Shown: in pieces, positions 7,482-14,485 of the stretch | How the letters are laid out: each line of letters opens with the position of its first letter | Numbering within the stretch: the stretch's first letter is position 1 | NCBI GenBank assembly: GCA_963837695.1 | Contig: CAWINZ010000005.1 | Coordinates: forward strand, 744,001-808,000 | DNA length: 64,000 nt | Source of the DNA: VRUE01 sp963837695 | Lineage (GTDB): Bacteria > Actinomycetota > Thermoleophilia > Solirubrobacterales > 70-9 | Direction: 5' to 3' | Notes under the pieces: model-generated | The model's input: only the letters and a program-made list of their open reading frames with translations | Database searches by the model: none | Told to the model about the DNA's origin: nothing | Program-made: the position numbers and the translations under genes

Positions 7482-7718
7482 ATGCGCCGGTCCGACCAGC
7501 CCCAACCCGCCCTCGGCAAAGCAATCCGCCAGCTGCGCGAAGAACGCGGCATGACCCAGGAAGCCCTAGCCCACGTCGCCGGAGTCACCGTCGGCCACCT
7601 CTCAACGATCGAACGCGGCCACTCCAATCCCACCTGGGCCACGGTTAAGGACATTGCGGCTGCGCTTGACGCGAACATCGCCGAGCTAGCGAAGTTCTCG
7701 CTCTCGCTTGAGGGATAG
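7482..7718 (+). CDS. XRE-family HTH regulator
   Basis: A 78-residue, single-domain XRE protein: IRQLREERGMTQEALAH, then VGHLSTIERGHSNPTW, then VKDIAAALDANIAELA. ATG 7482 is used; an upstream TTG is possible. Divergent from the wHTH gene with a 151-bp shared promoter region (7331-7481). It probably controls that promoter and perhaps the three-gene operon that begins 138 bp downstream. Confidence 0.85.
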   Translation: MRRSDQPQPALGKAIRQLREERGMTQEALAHVAGVTVGHLSTIERGHSNPTWATVKDIAAALDANIAELAKFSLSLEG

Positions 7719-7856
7719 TGCGAGCTTTATCCCACAGCGACCCCCAATCGGGCCAGACACGTGCGCGCGCATCGTCCTGAACCGGCAAGGTACGGTTGCC
7801 CTTGGCTGTCGGAAGAGCTTTCGAGGCATTGCGGTAGGACGGTCGCATAGACTGGG

Positions 7857-8546
7857 ATGGTCTTGAGTACGCCCCCCTCCGAGTTACGTGGCAATACGAT
7901 CGTTCTGCGAGGCTCGTTCAATCCTCGCATCCTTCAGCCCGCCTGGCTTGCGGCCCAAAACCTGATTCGTGAGGCTGAGTCTGAGAATGCAGACATCGCC
8001 ATCATCCATGAGGAGGTGGTGGCTTTCAGCATCGACTGGGTGACGATCGAAGCCGAGCGCGACCGACTTCGACTCAGGTCAACGAAAAAGTCAGAGACTC
8101 CTGAGCAGCTCCGAGACCTCGCACTTGGAATTCTCGCGATCCTCGATCACACGCCGATCCATGTCGTTGCGATCAAAAGCTCAGGGCACTACGCGATGCC
8201 GAGCCAAGAGGCGAGGGACAAGCTCGGTTGGACGCTTGTCCCCAAGGAACCATTCGAGGGGCAGATTGAACGGCCGGGCTTGGCCTCATTGCACGTCGCC
8301 GGTGCACGACCCGGCGAGATGGAGGACGGTATTCCTAAGGGCGGCCCGCTCAGCGTCACGATCCAGCCATCTGAACCGCTGAAACCCAACGGCGTCTTCC
8401 TGGAGGTCGACGATCGATATCGTGTCGCTAATCCAGAGCAGGCCAACGTCGGAGCTGGCGCTGCCGTAAGCTGCATCAAGGACAACTGGGAGTCGTCGCT
8501 CAAGCGGGCTGAGAAAATCGCCGAAGAAGTCTTCGCCATCGTATGA
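7857..8546 (+). CDS. Unknown protein, first gene of three-gene island operon
   Basis: A 229-residue soluble protein with no domain that I recognise. It contains an LRGSFNPRILQPAWLAAQNLI start, a central ALGILAILDHTPIHVVAI segment, and a C-terminal region with VFLEVDDRYRVAN and NWESSLKRAEKIAEEVF. It looks like a structured alpha/beta protein rather than an enzyme with an obvious active site. A possible -10 (TAGACT, about 7849) sits very close to the ATG, so the mRNA may be nearly leaderless. Its stop overlaps the next start by 4 bp (ATGA). Confidence 0.6.
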   Translation: MVLSTPPSELRGNTIVLRGSFNPRILQPAWLAAQNLIREAESENADIAIIHEEVVAFSIDWVTIEAERDRLRLRSTKKSETPEQLRDLALGILAILDHTPIHVVAIKSSGHYAMPSQEARDKLGWTLVPKEPFEGQIERPGLASLHVAGARPGEMEDGIPKGGPLSVTIQPSEPLKPNGVFLEVDDRYRVANPEQANVGAGAAVSCIKDNWESSLKRAEKIAEEVFAIV

Positions 8547-9124
8547 ACCACAACGCCGCAGTCGCAGTCCCTGCCGAGGACGATGCGTACGAGTCCTATC
8601 TCGTCGATGTCCGCGAAGACAAGGCTGATCGGCTTCGCTACGTGGAGCCCATGTTCAGACCGGACTTTGATTCTGACTGCGAGCAACCCGATTCCCCTCG
8701 GGTCGATGAGGACGAGATCGTGAGACGAGTCCTCAAGCCAGCCGTTTGGCGCCGTCCCGATGCGCCGAGGGACGCATTTCACGCCCTGCAGCGCTGGGAG
8801 GGCGTGGTGACGATGATCGAGGACGAGACTTTCGTCGCGCGGCTAACGGATCTGACGCACGAGGGCTCTGACGAGGAGGTCGAACTGCCTCTTTCCGATA
8901 TCCCGAACGATGACGAGGATCTCCTCGAGGAGGGTGCTGTCTTTTACTGGGCGATCGGTTATCGCGATGAGGCCAGCGGTCAGCGGCAGCGCGTCTCCAC
9001 CCTTCGCTTCCGGAGGCTGCCAGTCTGGTCGACAAGCGAACTCCGCGCGGCACGAGAGCGTGCCGTAGAAGTCGGGGCCGCACTGGGTGTGAAGGGCGAG
9101 CCGGAATCTCAGCTTGGCCACTGA
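8543..9124 (+). CDS. Unknown acidic protein, second gene of the operon
   Basis: A 193-residue acidic protein. Residues about 85-160 (RWEGVVTMIEDETFVARLTDLT, then GAVFYWAIGYRDEASGQRQRVSTLRFRRLP) resemble a small beta-barrel domain, suggesting a binding rather than catalytic role. The N-terminal 70 residues are Asp/Glu rich and probably flexible. It is translationally coupled to the gene before (ATGA at 8543) and overlaps the following gene by 11 bp. No family recognised. Confidence 0.6.
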   Translation: MNHNAAVAVPAEDDAYESYLVDVREDKADRLRYVEPMFRPDFDSDCEQPDSPRVDEDEIVRRVLKPAVWRRPDAPRDAFHALQRWEGVVTMIEDETFVARLTDLTHEGSDEEVELPLSDIPNDDEDLLEEGAVFYWAIGYRDEASGQRQRVSTLRFRRLPVWSTSELRAARERAVEVGAALGVKGEPESQLGH

Positions 9125-10193
9125 GGCATCTCCGCTAGAGGGGGAAGCGGAGGTCTCCCTGTTCGGGCCAGGACGGGGCGAGGCGATAGCTATCCACCTT
9201 GGCGGTGGTAGCTGGATGCTCGTGGACTCCTGCCTTGACGGTGACGGCCGACCGGCCGCACTCGCTTATCTAGAGCGGATCGGGTGCGATCCCTCCTGCG
9301 TCGAGCTGATCGTTTGCACCCACTGGCACGACGATCACATTGGTGGCTTGGGCGAGGTGGTTGCTACCTGCGAGCACGCCGATTTCGCTTACTCCGGGGC
9401 GATGCGTAACGAGGAGTTTTCCGCGTTGGTGGGTGCCTATTCTGAGCGGACGAAAATCAAACGGAATGGCGTATCAGAGTTTGCTGTTATCGCGAACCAT
9501 CTTCGCGAACGGGCTGGTAGGTCGCCGAAGTTTGCAGTCGAGAACCGTACGCTGATCTCACGGGCAAGCGCCGAGCCATCGGTGATCGTCGATGCACTTT
9601 CGCCCTGCGACAAGGCAATCGAACGCTCACAATTGGCGCTGGCCGAGTTGCTTCCGCGACTTAACACCCAGAAGCGGGCGGTGCCCCCGCCGCGACAGAA
9701 TCACGCCTCGGTTGCTCTATCGGTTGTGATAGGCGATGCGCGGTTGTTGCTTGGAGCAGATCTTGAGGAAACCACCGACGAGGCGAGTGGGTGGACGGCC
9801 GTTTTGAACAACTACGAGTTCACCGCTCCGTGCGCAGTCTTCAAGGTGCCACACCACGGTTCGGAAAATGGCGATCAGCCACGAATCTGGGACGAGGTCC
9901 TGATCGAGAATCCGTGGGCTATTGTCACCCCGTTTGTCTGGGGTCGTCACGCGCTCCCGAAGGAGTCCGACCGCGAGCGCATCCGATCCCGTACGAACCG
10001 CGCCTACTTGACTGCCCCACCGGAACGCAAACACCGCAAGCGCGAGCGGACGGTCGAGAAGACGCTCGAACAGTTCAAGGCCGTGCCCGTCAACGTTGAT
10101 CCGCCTATGGGTCAGATCAGGCTACGTTCTCCGATCGAGAAAACCAGCGGATGGACCGTCGAGCTTTTTGGTCCGGCCTTCCAGTTGGAATAA
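9114..10193 (+). CDS. Metallo-beta-lactamase-fold hydrolase (ComEC-like), third gene of the operon
   Basis: A 359-residue protein, TTG start at 9114 overlapping the previous gene. The metal-binding motif THWHDDH (about residues 64-70) is intact. Further metal ligands are suggested by LLLGADLEE (about 206) and KVPHHGSEN (about 247). This combination is typical of ComEC/Rec2-type MBL domains, but there are no membrane segments, so it is a soluble stand-alone hydrolase. The substrate (nucleic acid, nucleotide or other) cannot be deduced. Being in a mobile island with two unknown partners, a defence or conflict role is plausible but unproven. Confidence 0.85.
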   Translation: MATEASPLEGEAEVSLFGPGRGEAIAIHLGGGSWMLVDSCLDGDGRPAALAYLERIGCDPSCVELIVCTHWHDDHIGGLGEVVATCEHADFAYSGAMRNEEFSALVGAYSERTKIKRNGVSEFAVIANHLRERAGRSPKFAVENRTLISRASAEPSVIVDALSPCDKAIERSQLALAELLPRLNTQKRAVPPPRQNHASVALSVVIGDARLLLGADLEETTDEASGWTAVLNNYEFTAPCAVFKVPHHGSENGDQPRIWDEVLIENPWAIVTPFVWGRHALPKESDRERIRSRTNRAYLTAPPERKHRKRERTVEKTLEQFKAVPVNVDPPMGQIRLRSPIEKTSGWTVELFGPAFQLE

Positions 10194-10207
10194 ATGACCG
10201 CCTAGCG

Positions 10208-10374
<167 letters not shown>

Positions 10375-10534
10375 TGGTTTGCGGACAGCGTAGAGCTTGA
10401 TCGCCATCGGGAGGCCGGATCGGACCGTACTCGGCTTCGAAGTCGGCCCACGTTCCCGGTTCAGTGCCGAGACGCCTTCGAATCGCGTCAATGGACGTGT
10501 CGGTCGTAGAAGGGGCTGGCTCGTCGGAAGTCAC
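10375..10534 (-). pseudogene. Remnant of the antitoxin-like gene found intact at 12660
   Basis: The minus strand encodes TDTSIDAIRRRLGTEPGT and ADFEAEYGPIRPPDGD, nearly matching the C-terminal half of the 67-residue protein at 12660-12863 (PDTSFKAVHKRLGTEPGT, ADFEAEYGPVNPPDGEG). The N-terminal half and the toxin-like partner are gone, and the frame runs into the tRNA-Arg core. It marks a recombination scar next to the attachment site. Confidence 0.7.
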
Positions 10535-10540
10535 GATCGA

Positions 10541-11071
10541 CTACCCGTCCTTTTCCGGTGAGCCGCCGAGCGTCTCTGGACGGCCGAGCCCTTCAGTTGG
10601 TGGGGGAGGAGGAGGTGGTAGTGGAGTTTCATCGTCATCGGCCTCCGAGGGAGTCGCCAGCTGGGCATTGGCCCAAGTCTTGGTCTTCTCAACCAGCGCT
10701 CGCATCTCTGATCGATCGGGCACGGCGTCGGGCTGGCGCGCATAGCGCAGCTCCGCCGCCCACGGACTCAGATTCGGTAGATCTCCTGCTCGATCGGGCT
10801 TGGGAAGACTGGCGTCGCCGAGCAGCTTGAGCAGATAGGCGATGTTGTGCGTGCGCTCGTAGACGACGTCGTTGCGCGCCAGGACTGCCTTGATCATCTT
10901 CTCGACCGCCTGTTGAGCGTGAAACCCGAGCCCGTCGTCAGGGATGTCGTCGTCGTCGATAAGGCGGAGGAGGATCTTTTCGTCGCCTGCTGCCTTCTCC
11001 ATCAGCAGCCGGGCAAAATCGTCGCCGCTACGCGGCTCGGCTGCCAACGACCTTCCCCTCGGTGAGGGCAT
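10541..11071 (-). CDS. HEPN-domain protein of an MNT/HEPN toxin-antitoxin pair
   Basis: A 176-residue protein. The HEPN core spans about residues 24-135, with GFHAQQAVEKMIKAVLARN, YERTHNIAYLLKLL and LSPWAAELRYAR, the pattern of HEPN proteins that pair with minimal nucleotidyltransferases. The C-terminal 40 residues are a Glu/Asp plus poly-Pro tail. ATG 11071 overlaps the MNT stop by 44 bp; ATG 11002 is an alternative. HEPN toxins are usually RNases silenced by AMPylation from the partner MNT. Its stop lies in sequence resembling the end of the 12660 antitoxin gene, so the 3' end is a mosaic junction. Confidence 0.85.
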   Translation of the reverse strand: MPSPRGRSLAAEPRSGDDFARLLMEKAAGDEKILLRLIDDDDIPDDGLGFHAQQAVEKMIKAVLARNDVVYERTHNIAYLLKLLGDASLPKPDRAGDLPNLSPWAAELRYARQPDAVPDRSEMRALVEKTKTWANAQLATPSEADDDETPLPPPPPPPTEGLGRPETLGGSPEKDG

Positions 11072-11351
11072 CGTGGATCATCGTGCCCGAAAGGTCACCC
11101 CATTCGCGCACGTGGTCTTCGCTGGCAACCACCACGTCAGCGGGCACCCCAAGCTCTCCGACAAGCTTTGCGAGTCGAATCGACTCGGCAAAGTGATCCT
11201 CGACCTCTGGCTCGATCACCAAGAAGTCGAGGTCGCTGTCAATCGCCTCATCTCCCCGCGCGTAGGAGCCAAACAGGATGACCTTGGCGTCAGCGCCGGC
11301 GGCCTCCGTCAGCGCCGTTCCGGCCTTGTCGATCAGGTCGCGTGAAGCCAT
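11028..11351 (-). CDS. MNT-domain nucleotidyltransferase antitoxin
   Basis: A 107-residue minimal nucleotidyltransferase beginning MASRDLIDKAG. The signature GSYARGDEAIDSDLDFLVIE gives GS followed by two Asp in DxD spacing, the catalytic metal ligands of the pol-beta fold. It precedes the HEPN gene in the same operon with overlap. The palindrome/iteron element R2 lies 43 bp upstream of its start, so that element may also be the promoter or operator region. Confidence 0.9.
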   Translation of the reverse strand: MASRDLIDKAGTALTEAAGADAKVILFGSYARGDEAIDSDLDFLVIEPEVEDHFAESIRLAKLVGELGVPADVVVASEDHVREWGDLSGTMIHDALTEGKVVGSRAA

Positions 11352-11383
11352 TGCGACACGGTAGCGGAGTAGACCGCCGACAA

Positions 11384-11550
<167 letters not shown>

Positions 11551-11566
11551 TCGGCCACGGATTGTC

Positions 11567-12031
11567 TCATCCCCGCTCCGCATCTTCCGCGTCCGAATCG
11601 CTCGGTTCGGCTGCGGGGCTCGCCAAGTTGGCAATCAGCTCTTGGCACCAGGTGACCGCTGCATTGGCGGAGGCAATCGCTCGCTTGCGATCCAGTGTCT
11701 CGATCGGAGCGTCGTCGTAGCGGAATTCGGCGGCCCAGGGGGTTAGCCAGGATGCCGACTCGACCCCCGGTTCCATGGCGATCGAGTGCTTGCCAGCCAG
11801 GCCGATCAGGAATTCGAGGTCGTGCGTCTTCGGGAAGTCAACCCCCTTCAGCGTGAGCGCAACCTTCACGGCCTTCTCGACCGCCTGCTGAGCATGAAAG
11901 CCCACCGGACGGTCGTCCATCTCGGGGTCCGGGGCGAGCTTCTCGGCGGTCTCCAGGTCGATTTGCGCGAGCCGAGCGAGGCCTTCCGCTACCTCAATCT
12001 GCTCAGGCGTGGGCAAGAACCCGACCGTCAC
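11567..12031 (-). CDS. HEPN-domain protein, second MNT/HEPN pair
   Basis: A 154-residue protein, GTG start at 12031 overlapping the MNT stop by 29 bp. The HEPN core includes GFHAQQAVEKAVKVALTLKG, FPKTHDLEFLIGL and LTPWAAEFRYDDAP, with an acidic C-terminal tail. It is homologous to, but clearly diverged from, the protein at 10541-11071, so the two cassettes are not a recent duplication even though their attachment repeats are nearly identical. It starts 17 bp beyond the tRNA core at 11550. Confidence 0.85.
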   Translation of the reverse strand: MTVGFLPTPEQIEVAEGLARLAQIDLETAEKLAPDPEMDDRPVGFHAQQAVEKAVKVALTLKGVDFPKTHDLEFLIGLAGKHSIAMEPGVESASWLTPWAAEFRYDDAPIETLDRKRAIASANAAVTWCQELIANLASPAAEPSDSDAEDAERG

Positions 12032-12320
12032 GCAGTGCGTGGTGGACCATCGTCCCCGGCACCCTTGCGCGGCGCGCCGCCCGTTTCTCGTCTAGGACGA
12101 CGATGTCCACCGGCGCTGGGAAGTCCTTGAGGGCCCGACGTAGACGCTCCCACTCTTTATGGCGGTTCTCGACGGTGGCCTCGATGACGAGGAAATCGAC
12201 ATCGCTATCGGCCCGAGCCTCGCCGCGCGCATGCGAGCCGAAGAGAACCACCGTCGACTCCCCACCAGCGGTCTCCGCTAGCAGCTTTCCGGCTTCGTCG
12301 ATCACGCTCAGAGAAACCAT
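12003..12320 (-). CDS. MNT-domain nucleotidyltransferase antitoxin, second pair
   Basis: A 105-residue protein starting MVSLSVIDEAG at ATG 12320. The catalytic signature is GSHARGEARADSDVDFLVIE. It is expected to modify and silence the HEPN partner downstream. The open frame extends upstream without a stop through repeat R3 into a toxin-like fragment (12485-12656), but the start is placed at 12320 by alignment with the MNT at 11028-11351. The joined frame is a by-product of the repeat. Confidence 0.9.
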   Translation of the reverse strand: MVSLSVIDEAGKLLAETAGGESTVVLFGSHARGEARADSDVDFLVIEATVENRHKEWERLRRALKDFPAPVDIVVLDEKRAARRARVPGTMVHHALRDGRVLAHA

Positions 12321-12352
12321 GCAGAACAAGGTAGCGGAGCGAGTAGCGGACA

Positions 12353-12485
12353 ACGCAATCCATTGGGCAGCGGCTGCCCAAATCCACGTCAATCGAGTGC
12401 AATCCAGGTGAATCCGGACGGCGACGAGGGCAGCTGCATTTGGCTCTGCAATGAGCGAAAAGCCGACTCCGCCGCTTCGCTTAGG
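12353..12485. repeat. Composite element R3, interrupted at the anticodon loop of the core
   Basis: Palindrome TTGGGCAGC-g-GCTGCCCAA (12363-12381) and AATC words at 12381, 12391, 12401 and 12411, nearly identical to R2. The spacer runs to CGCTTCGCTTAGG and then stops: only the first bases of the core (CTTAGG, 12480-12485) are present before toxin-like coding sequence begins. The rest of a degraded core appears at 12925-12957, so a toxin-antitoxin gene pair sits inside the core at the predicted crossover point. Confidence 0.75.
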
Positions 12486-12656
12486 TCCCTCTTCTTCACA
12501 GGCAAGAAGATCGCCAAGAGGCACTCCGTCTCGCTCGTACTCGTCCCTGGCCGCGAGGGCAACCTTGCGGCCGGTGGCGCTGGCGCGCTTCAAGTCTTCG
12601 GCAAAGAGAGCATCGTCGAAGAGGGCAGGCGCACGGCCCGCACGCTTGTCGGTCAT
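12485..12656 (-). pseudogene. Truncated toxin-like gene next to its antitoxin
   Basis: ATG 12656 begins a product of about 57 residues (MTDKRAGRAPALFDDALFAE through ARDEYERDGVPLGDLL). It breaks off exactly where repeat R3 begins, after which the frame is repeat-encoded. It starts 3 bp after the stop of the small gene at 12660-12863 in the same direction, the usual antitoxin-then-toxin layout. The family is not recognised. Loss of the C terminus suggests an inactive toxin. Confidence 0.55.
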
Positions 12657-12659
12657 CGA

Positions 12660-12863
12660 CTACCCCTCGCCGTCAGGGGGGTTGACCGGGCCGTACTCGG
12701 CTTCAAAATCGGCCAAGGTCCCCGGCTCGGTGCCGAGCCGCTTGTGAACCGCTTTGAACGAGGTGTCCGGCACGAGGGTGAGCGACCCGTCCGGGCGCTC
12801 GTCCTTGACGACGTACTCGCCAACGCGGTCGTCGCTGAACTCGATGTGGGCGTGTAGCTCCAT
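12660..12863 (-). CDS. Small antitoxin-like protein
   Basis: A 67-residue acidic protein starting MELHAHIEFSDDRVGEYVV; ATG 12863 is favoured over an upstream TTG. It has an N-terminal beta-rich part and a C-terminal segment KRLGTEPGTLADFEAEYGPV. A decayed second copy lies at 10375-10534. Its placement directly before a truncated gene in the same direction suggests a type II antitoxin. No named family can be assigned. Confidence 0.55.
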   Translation of the reverse strand: MELHAHIEFSDDRVGEYVVKDERPDGSLTLVPDTSFKAVHKRLGTEPGTLADFEAEYGPVNPPDGEG

Positions 12864-12924
12864 ACGGGGAATGATCTCACGCCCTCTAATTTTCGATTGC
12901 AAGTCGTTGACCCGTCCGACGATC

Positions 12925-12957
12925 GGGGAGTCGTCTATCCAGCTGAGCTATCGGGGC
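12925..12957. repeat. Attachment core copy 4, partial and degraded
   Basis: The stretch GGGAGTCG-TCTATCCAGCTGAG through ATCGGGGC matches the tRNA-Arg core with one base missing, and lacks the anticodon-loop side. It pairs logically with the CTTAGG end of R3 at 12480-12485, and is followed by TGGTTTGC, the same bases that follow the core at 10374. Confidence 0.75.
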
Positions 12958-12977
12958 TGGTTTGCTCAGCTTAGAAG

Positions 12978-13454
12978 CTAATTGCCGCTCGCATCGAGAT
13001 CTTCAAGGTCGACGTGATCGCGAGGACGCCCGGCAGCTCGCTTCATCTCTCTCAGCGAGTCAATCGAGCAAACGGCAACTTTGACGCCGAGGATTTCGGC
13101 GTCAACGGCGGACTCGCGTAGCTCCGCGTATGACGGTACGCCGTCGAGCCCTTGGACGACGTCCAGAAGGCCGAGCGCCGTTTCGATTGCGACTCGCTCA
13201 CCGCTTGCGAGCTCTGCCGCGATCGAGGACGGCGTGCTGAGGAACGCCTCCCCCTTCTGGACGTGGCCATGAACTCCAACAGCGACGTCTGCCAGTCGCT
13301 TGAGATTCTCGGGGTCCGGCGCAACGACGATGTCGACGTCCTTGGTTCCTCGGACCACCCCCCAAGCGTTTACCGCAAGGCCCCCCACCAAGACGAAGTC
13401 GACCCCCGCCTCAGAGACACGGCGGAGAAGCTGATCGAAGGCCGGCTCGGTCAA
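12978..13454 (-). CDS. Nucleotidyltransferase (AbiEii-like) of a toxin-antitoxin-type pair
   Basis: A 158-residue pol-beta-fold nucleotidyltransferase: FVLVGGLAVNAWGVVRGTKDVDIVV provides the GG helix and the DxD metal site. The second half contains LGVKVAVCSIDSLREMKRAAG followed by a His/Asp-rich end, as in small AbiEii-related proteins. It starts at ATG 13454, overlapping the stop of the small gene at 13451-13627 by 4 bp. It lies 21 bp from the attachment core at 12957. A decayed paralogue occupies the same position relative to the next core, at 14067. Confidence 0.8.
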   Translation of the reverse strand: MTEPAFDQLLRRVSEAGVDFVLVGGLAVNAWGVVRGTKDVDIVVAPDPENLKRLADVAVGVHGHVQKGEAFLSTPSSIAAELASGERVAIETALGLLDVVQGLDGVPSYAELRESAVDAEILGVKVAVCSIDSLREMKRAAGRPRDHVDLEDLDASGN

Positions 13455-13627
13455 CTGCGACGAGCAGCGCCCGTGAACTGCATCAGCTGGTGGCTGAGCG
13501 CAATGCCCTCAGCCAGGTTCACGCTCAGTGGACGCTCCGCGTCCCTGCGCAGCCGCTGTAGGCGGACCGCATCTGAGTTTCCCCCTCGAACGTCGGGACG
13601 CGCTCTGGGTCGCTCGATCGACTGCAT
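13451..13627 (-). CDS. Small partner protein of the nucleotidyltransferase
   Basis: A 58-residue basic protein starting MQSIERPRARPD, with a helical C-terminal half (LSVNLAEGIALSHQLMQF). Its stop overlaps the start of the nucleotidyltransferase gene (ATGA), so the two form a coupled pair, the usual antitoxin-first order. The start at 13627 is preferred because the frame upstream is repeat and pseudogene sequence. The composite element R4 lies 39 bp upstream. Confidence 0.55.
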   Translation of the reverse strand: MQSIERPRARPDVRGGNSDAVRLQRLRRDAERPLSVNLAEGIALSHQLMQFTGAARRS

Positions 13628-13665
13628 GCGAATACGGTACCGGAGCCCCGGATGCGTGCGCCTGA

Positions 13666-13723
13666 TTGGGCAGCTACTGCCCAAATCGAGGCCGATCGTC
13701 CGTAATCCAAATGAATCGCGGTC
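13666..13723. repeat. Composite element R4 (palindrome and iterons, no core)
   Basis: TTGGGCAG-cta-CTGCCCAA (13666-13684) is followed by AATC at 13684, GATC at 13694, AATC at 13704 and AATC at 13714, the same exact 10-bp phase as in R1-R3 with one word altered. No tRNA core follows; the sequence passes into a HEPN remnant. It sits just upstream of the two-gene nucleotidyltransferase operon, as R2 and R3 sit upstream of MNT operons. Confidence 0.75.
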
Positions 13724-13752
13724 TCGCGGGAGGCCTTGCGCATCCGGCCCGG

Positions 13753-14022
13753 CGCCGAGGACGGCCTTGATCATCTTCTCGACCGCCTGTTGAGCGTGGA
13801 ACCCCAGCCCATCGTCAGGGCTCCACGATGCCCTGGCCGAGGGGAAAGTCGTTGGCATCGTTCCCGAAAGCCCCCCCATTCACGGACATGGTCCTCGCTG
13901 GCAACCACTACGTCAGCGGGTACGCCCAGCTCTCCGACAAGTCCTCTCCCCGCGCGTAGGAGCCAAAGAGGATGACCTTGGCGTCGGGCCCGGCCGCGTC
14001 GGCAAGCGCCGCCCCAGCTATG
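13753..14022 (-). pseudogene. Decayed HEPN/MNT pair
   Basis: Bases 13753-13818 are nearly identical to the HEPN gene at about 10884-10945 (coding GLGFHAQQAVEKMIKAVL). After a deletion junction, 13819-14022 resembles the C-terminal part and then the GSYARG-coding part of the MNT gene at 11028-11351, with internal deletions and frame shifts. Both genes are non-functional. This is an ancient or rearranged copy of cassette 2, lying directly before the core fragment at 14024. Confidence 0.75.
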
Positions 14023-14023
14023 T

Positions 14024-14048
14024 CTCTATCCAGCCGAGCTATCGGGGC
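14024..14048. repeat. Attachment core copy 5, partial
   Basis: CTCTATCCAGCCGAG through ATCGGGGC matches tRNA-Arg bases 1-25 with one change (CTGAG to CCGAG). It is the rightmost recognisable core and is followed by TGG, like the cores at 10374 and 12957. It may mark the original right limit of the island. Confidence 0.65.
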
Positions 14049-14066
14049 TGGGGGTCCATCGTAGAA

Positions 14067-14190
14067 CTATCCGACGGAGGCATCGAGGTCGCGAGATCGC
14101 GGGTCCTGCCAGTGGCCTGCTTTATCCGCGATGGACTGCTGGCTGTTGAAGAAGGGTTCTCCGGCCAGCACGTGTCCGTGAATTTCTAAC
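14067..14190 (-). pseudogene. Remnant of a second AbiEii-like nucleotidyltransferase
   Basis: Minus-strand translation gives ALEIHGHVLAGEPFFNSQQS and a tail ending RSRDLDASVG before a TAG at 14069-14067. These match VGVHGHVQKGEAFLSTPSS and the C terminus EDLDASGN of the intact protein at 12978-13454; the catalytic N terminus and the middle are deleted. The stop is 18 bp past the core at 14048, just as the intact gene's stop is 20 bp past the core at 12957. Confidence 0.65.
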
Positions 14191-14485
14191 GCGGGGCATT
14201 CAGTGGTGGCTCGCAGCGCCAATCAGATGTCTTCGCCGTCCGGTCGCCCGGATGCGACTCTTTACGGTAAGGGTTTCAACCCCTTTCGGTACACGTTGGT
14301 TTTATTTACGAACACGATTGGACTTACAGTGTTAAGCCTCGGAAAAGGAGCCTCTGTGCACTTGCGTGCACGCGCTGTGGAGGGAGACTAGCGGTGCCGC
14401 CCGGCTAACAGCCGAGGTTGGTTAGTGCTTTCCCGGATGGGCACGGGGATTCGAATAAAACTCAAGACAGGGGAGAGGTATCGCG
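14191..14485. other. Intergenic region upstream of the collagen-like gene
   Basis: No gene that I can support. It is less GC-rich than its surroundings around 14290-14340, where the promoter of the next gene probably lies. It contains a small hairpin (AAGGGTTTCAACCCCTTT, about 14268) and a palindrome GTGCAC-ttgc-GTGCAC (about 14355). GGGGAGAG, 8 nt before the ATG at 14486, is the ribosome site. Confidence 0.4.

Noticed and set aside
12003..12656. A single 217-residue toxin-MNT fusion protein
   Set aside because: The open frame exists only because repeat R3 lacks stops. The MNT start at 12320 aligns with the other island MNT, and the N-terminal part is a separate truncated gene.
14203..14391. 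A 62-residue plus-strand gene
   Set aside because: No ribosome site, atypical composition, and it spans a hairpin and the probable promoter of the collagen-like gene.
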